This document shows positions 62,865 through 64,000 of a stretch of DNA of 64,000 bases, piece after piece. Numbering within the stretch: position 1 is the first letter of the stretch; every line of letters starts with the position of its first letter. The stretch comes from ATX-6F1 sp943369485 (GTDB lineage: Bacteria > Cyanobacteriota > Cyanobacteriia > PCC-6307 > Cyanobiaceae), in contig CALRNH020000007.1 in the NCBI GenBank assembly GCA_943369485.1, forward strand, positions 62,001 to 126,000, in the 5' to 3' direction. Both the position numbers and the translations under genes were made by a program. The notes under the pieces were generated by a model. That model had not been told where the DNA came from and did no database searches. It saw only the letters and a program-made list of their open reading frames with translations.

Positions 62865-64000
62865 CGAATAGGACTGGTCCTACATTCTCTATATGTATAC
62901 CAACATACAACAGAGTATCTTATCTAGGCGATGCTATACGGAGTTGCCTTGCTCAAACCGATCAAGACTTTGAAATTTGCATATCGAGTAACGCGTCCAC
63001 CGATCGAACACCGGAGTTAATAAATACATACTGTAAGGATAATATCTGTTTTTTTCAGCATCCCAAGCCAGTTCTCCCATATGAGAACTGGAACACAGCG
63101 TTGGCCATGGCAACAGGTGAATATGTTCTTTTCTTGTCAGACGATGACTTGCTGAAACCTGGCTATTTGAGTGAGATAAGAGAATTAATTGGTGTGTATC
63201 CATCTGCCTCTCTTTATCGGACGGGTCTGACTTGCATAGACGAGCATGGCAAGGAAAAATGGTCATTGACTGATTATCCTGACTTTGAATCACCCATCGA
63301 CTTTATCAAGGCCCGATGCATTTCTAATCGAAAGCAGTTCTTGCCAGGAATCACCAGCAAGCGTCAGCATATTTCTGATATTCATGGATTTGTCGACAAT
63401 TGCATGCCTGCAATGCTGTATTTAGATGACTATTTCTGGTTCAGACTCGTAGTAAAAGGAACAGGAGTAGCATCATCCCCAAAGGCACTTTGGAGCTATC
63501 GCCAACATGGCGAACAATACGGAGGCAAACCAATTGACATGAGGAGTTTTGCCGCAAATGCAAGAATATACTCCTCACTTTTACATACTCTAGTATCACC
63601 CATTCACTCTGATTCAGATTTTAATACCTTCCTGGGAACACGTTATGCAGACAAGATTGTAGAATCAAGATTAATTCATGAGTACAATAGGTTTGCAACC
63701 AGTTCCAAGGTGGTTGTTCAGCAAGAGTGCGCAGGCTTAGCTGATACTTTGTTTATAATCTGCAATGGCCCGAGCCTGACCTCTCTAGACTATTCCTCCT
63801 TAGGATCACTTAATACAGTATGCATTAATTATTCATACCGTCTTACGGGTTCAATGAAATGGAAGCCAAAGTATTATGTCTGCACTGACTTACCCACACT
63901 TCATACAATAAAACATAACTTCAAAGATTTAATTTCCAGCCTTCCTCCTACTGCATATATTTTTATTCCGCATGAGTTCAAGCAAGAATCACCTGTGATG
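62861..64000 (+). CDS. GT2-DUF115 fusion, 3' end cut by window edge
   Basis: From GTG at 62861 the frame is open for 380 codons to the edge. The GT2 domain (about 1-230) shows FSICIPTYNRVSYLGDAIRS and the metal motif VLFLSDDDLLKPGYL. At about residue 298 a DUF115 opening appears (LFIICNGPSLTSLDYSSL), then YYVCTDLPTLH. The fusion links an inverting transferase to a Maf-like core. The start overlaps the previous stop (GTGA), giving coupled translation. The C-terminus lies outside the window. Confidence 0.82.
   Translation, partial: MTNRTGPTFSICIPTYNRVSYLGDAIRSCLAQTDQDFEICISSNASTDRTPELINTYCKDNICFFQHPKPVLPYENWNTALAMATGEYVLFLSDDDLLKPGYLSEIRELIGVYPSASLYRTGLTCIDEHGKEKWSLTDYPDFESPIDFIKARCISNRKQFLPGITSKRQHISDIHGFVDNCMPAMLYLDDYFWFRLVVKGTGVASSPKALWSYRQHGEQYGGKPIDMRSFAANARIYSSLLHTLVSPIHSDSDFNTFLGTRYADKIVESRLIHEYNRFATSSKVVVQQECAGLADTLFIICNGPSLTSLDYSSLGSLNTVCINYSYRLTGSMKWKPKYYVCTDLPTLHTIKHNFKDLISSLPPTAYIFIPHEFKQESPVM

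Overview
The window is GC-rich bacterial DNA. It most likely comes from a picocyanobacterium of the Synechococcus/Cyanobium type. The grounds are the protein style (cysteinyl-tRNA synthetase, RTX nonapeptide proteins, TPR/glycosyltransferase mosaics, a cyanobacterial-type coiled-coil motif) and the overall composition; no rRNA or marker gene fixes the taxon. Almost everything serves cell-surface glycan and secreted-protein production. No tRNA, rRNA or CRISPR array was seen.

Left part (1-19.5 kb, all minus strand, many ATGA or TGATG overlaps): a long heteropolysaccharide operon. It holds many GT4 and GT2 glycosyltransferases (one a tandem GT4-GT4 fusion), a GT32-like enzyme, an acyltransferase, an asparagine-synthase-like amidotransferase, a Wzy-like polymerase, two methyltransferases, and a decayed VapBC toxin-antitoxin pair. 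Several genes are distinctly AT-richer than their neighbours, which suggests acquisition by transfer. A complete IS481-type element (19542..20587) sits directly upstream of the operon.

Middle (20.7-34.6 kb): an ABC exporter, a PIN fragment, a tyrosine-phosphatase-like protein coupled to a Wza-like export protein, a small repeat protein, a predicted outer-membrane barrel, cysS, three linked genes of unknown function (two are tandem paralogues), and TPR/GT genes. One GT4 gene here has no canonical start codon.

Right-centre (34.6-50.2 kb): a type I secretion operon on the minus strand (TPR protein, parvulin-like protein, ABC transporter with an inactive C39-like domain, HlyD adaptor, then GT and TPR). 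Divergent to it is a plus-strand operon of a GT2-GT61 fusion, a helical-repeat protein and a TPR-sulfotransferase. Two RTX proteins that share a C-terminal module follow and are the obvious secretion candidates.

Right (50.2-64 kb): a second sulfotransferase, more GT and methyltransferase genes, and a graveyard of VapBC/AbiE-type toxin-antitoxin remnants at 52-53.6 kb. The window ends with an AT-richer plus-strand operon: three DUF115 (MptE/Maf-like) proteins, one fused to a GT2 domain and running off the edge; a metallo-beta-lactamase-fold hydrolase; and a GT2 domain fused to a CMP-sugar (nonulosonate-type) synthetase. Together the genes suggest a locus that builds a polysaccharide coat and may export and glycosylate or sulfate surface RTX proteins.
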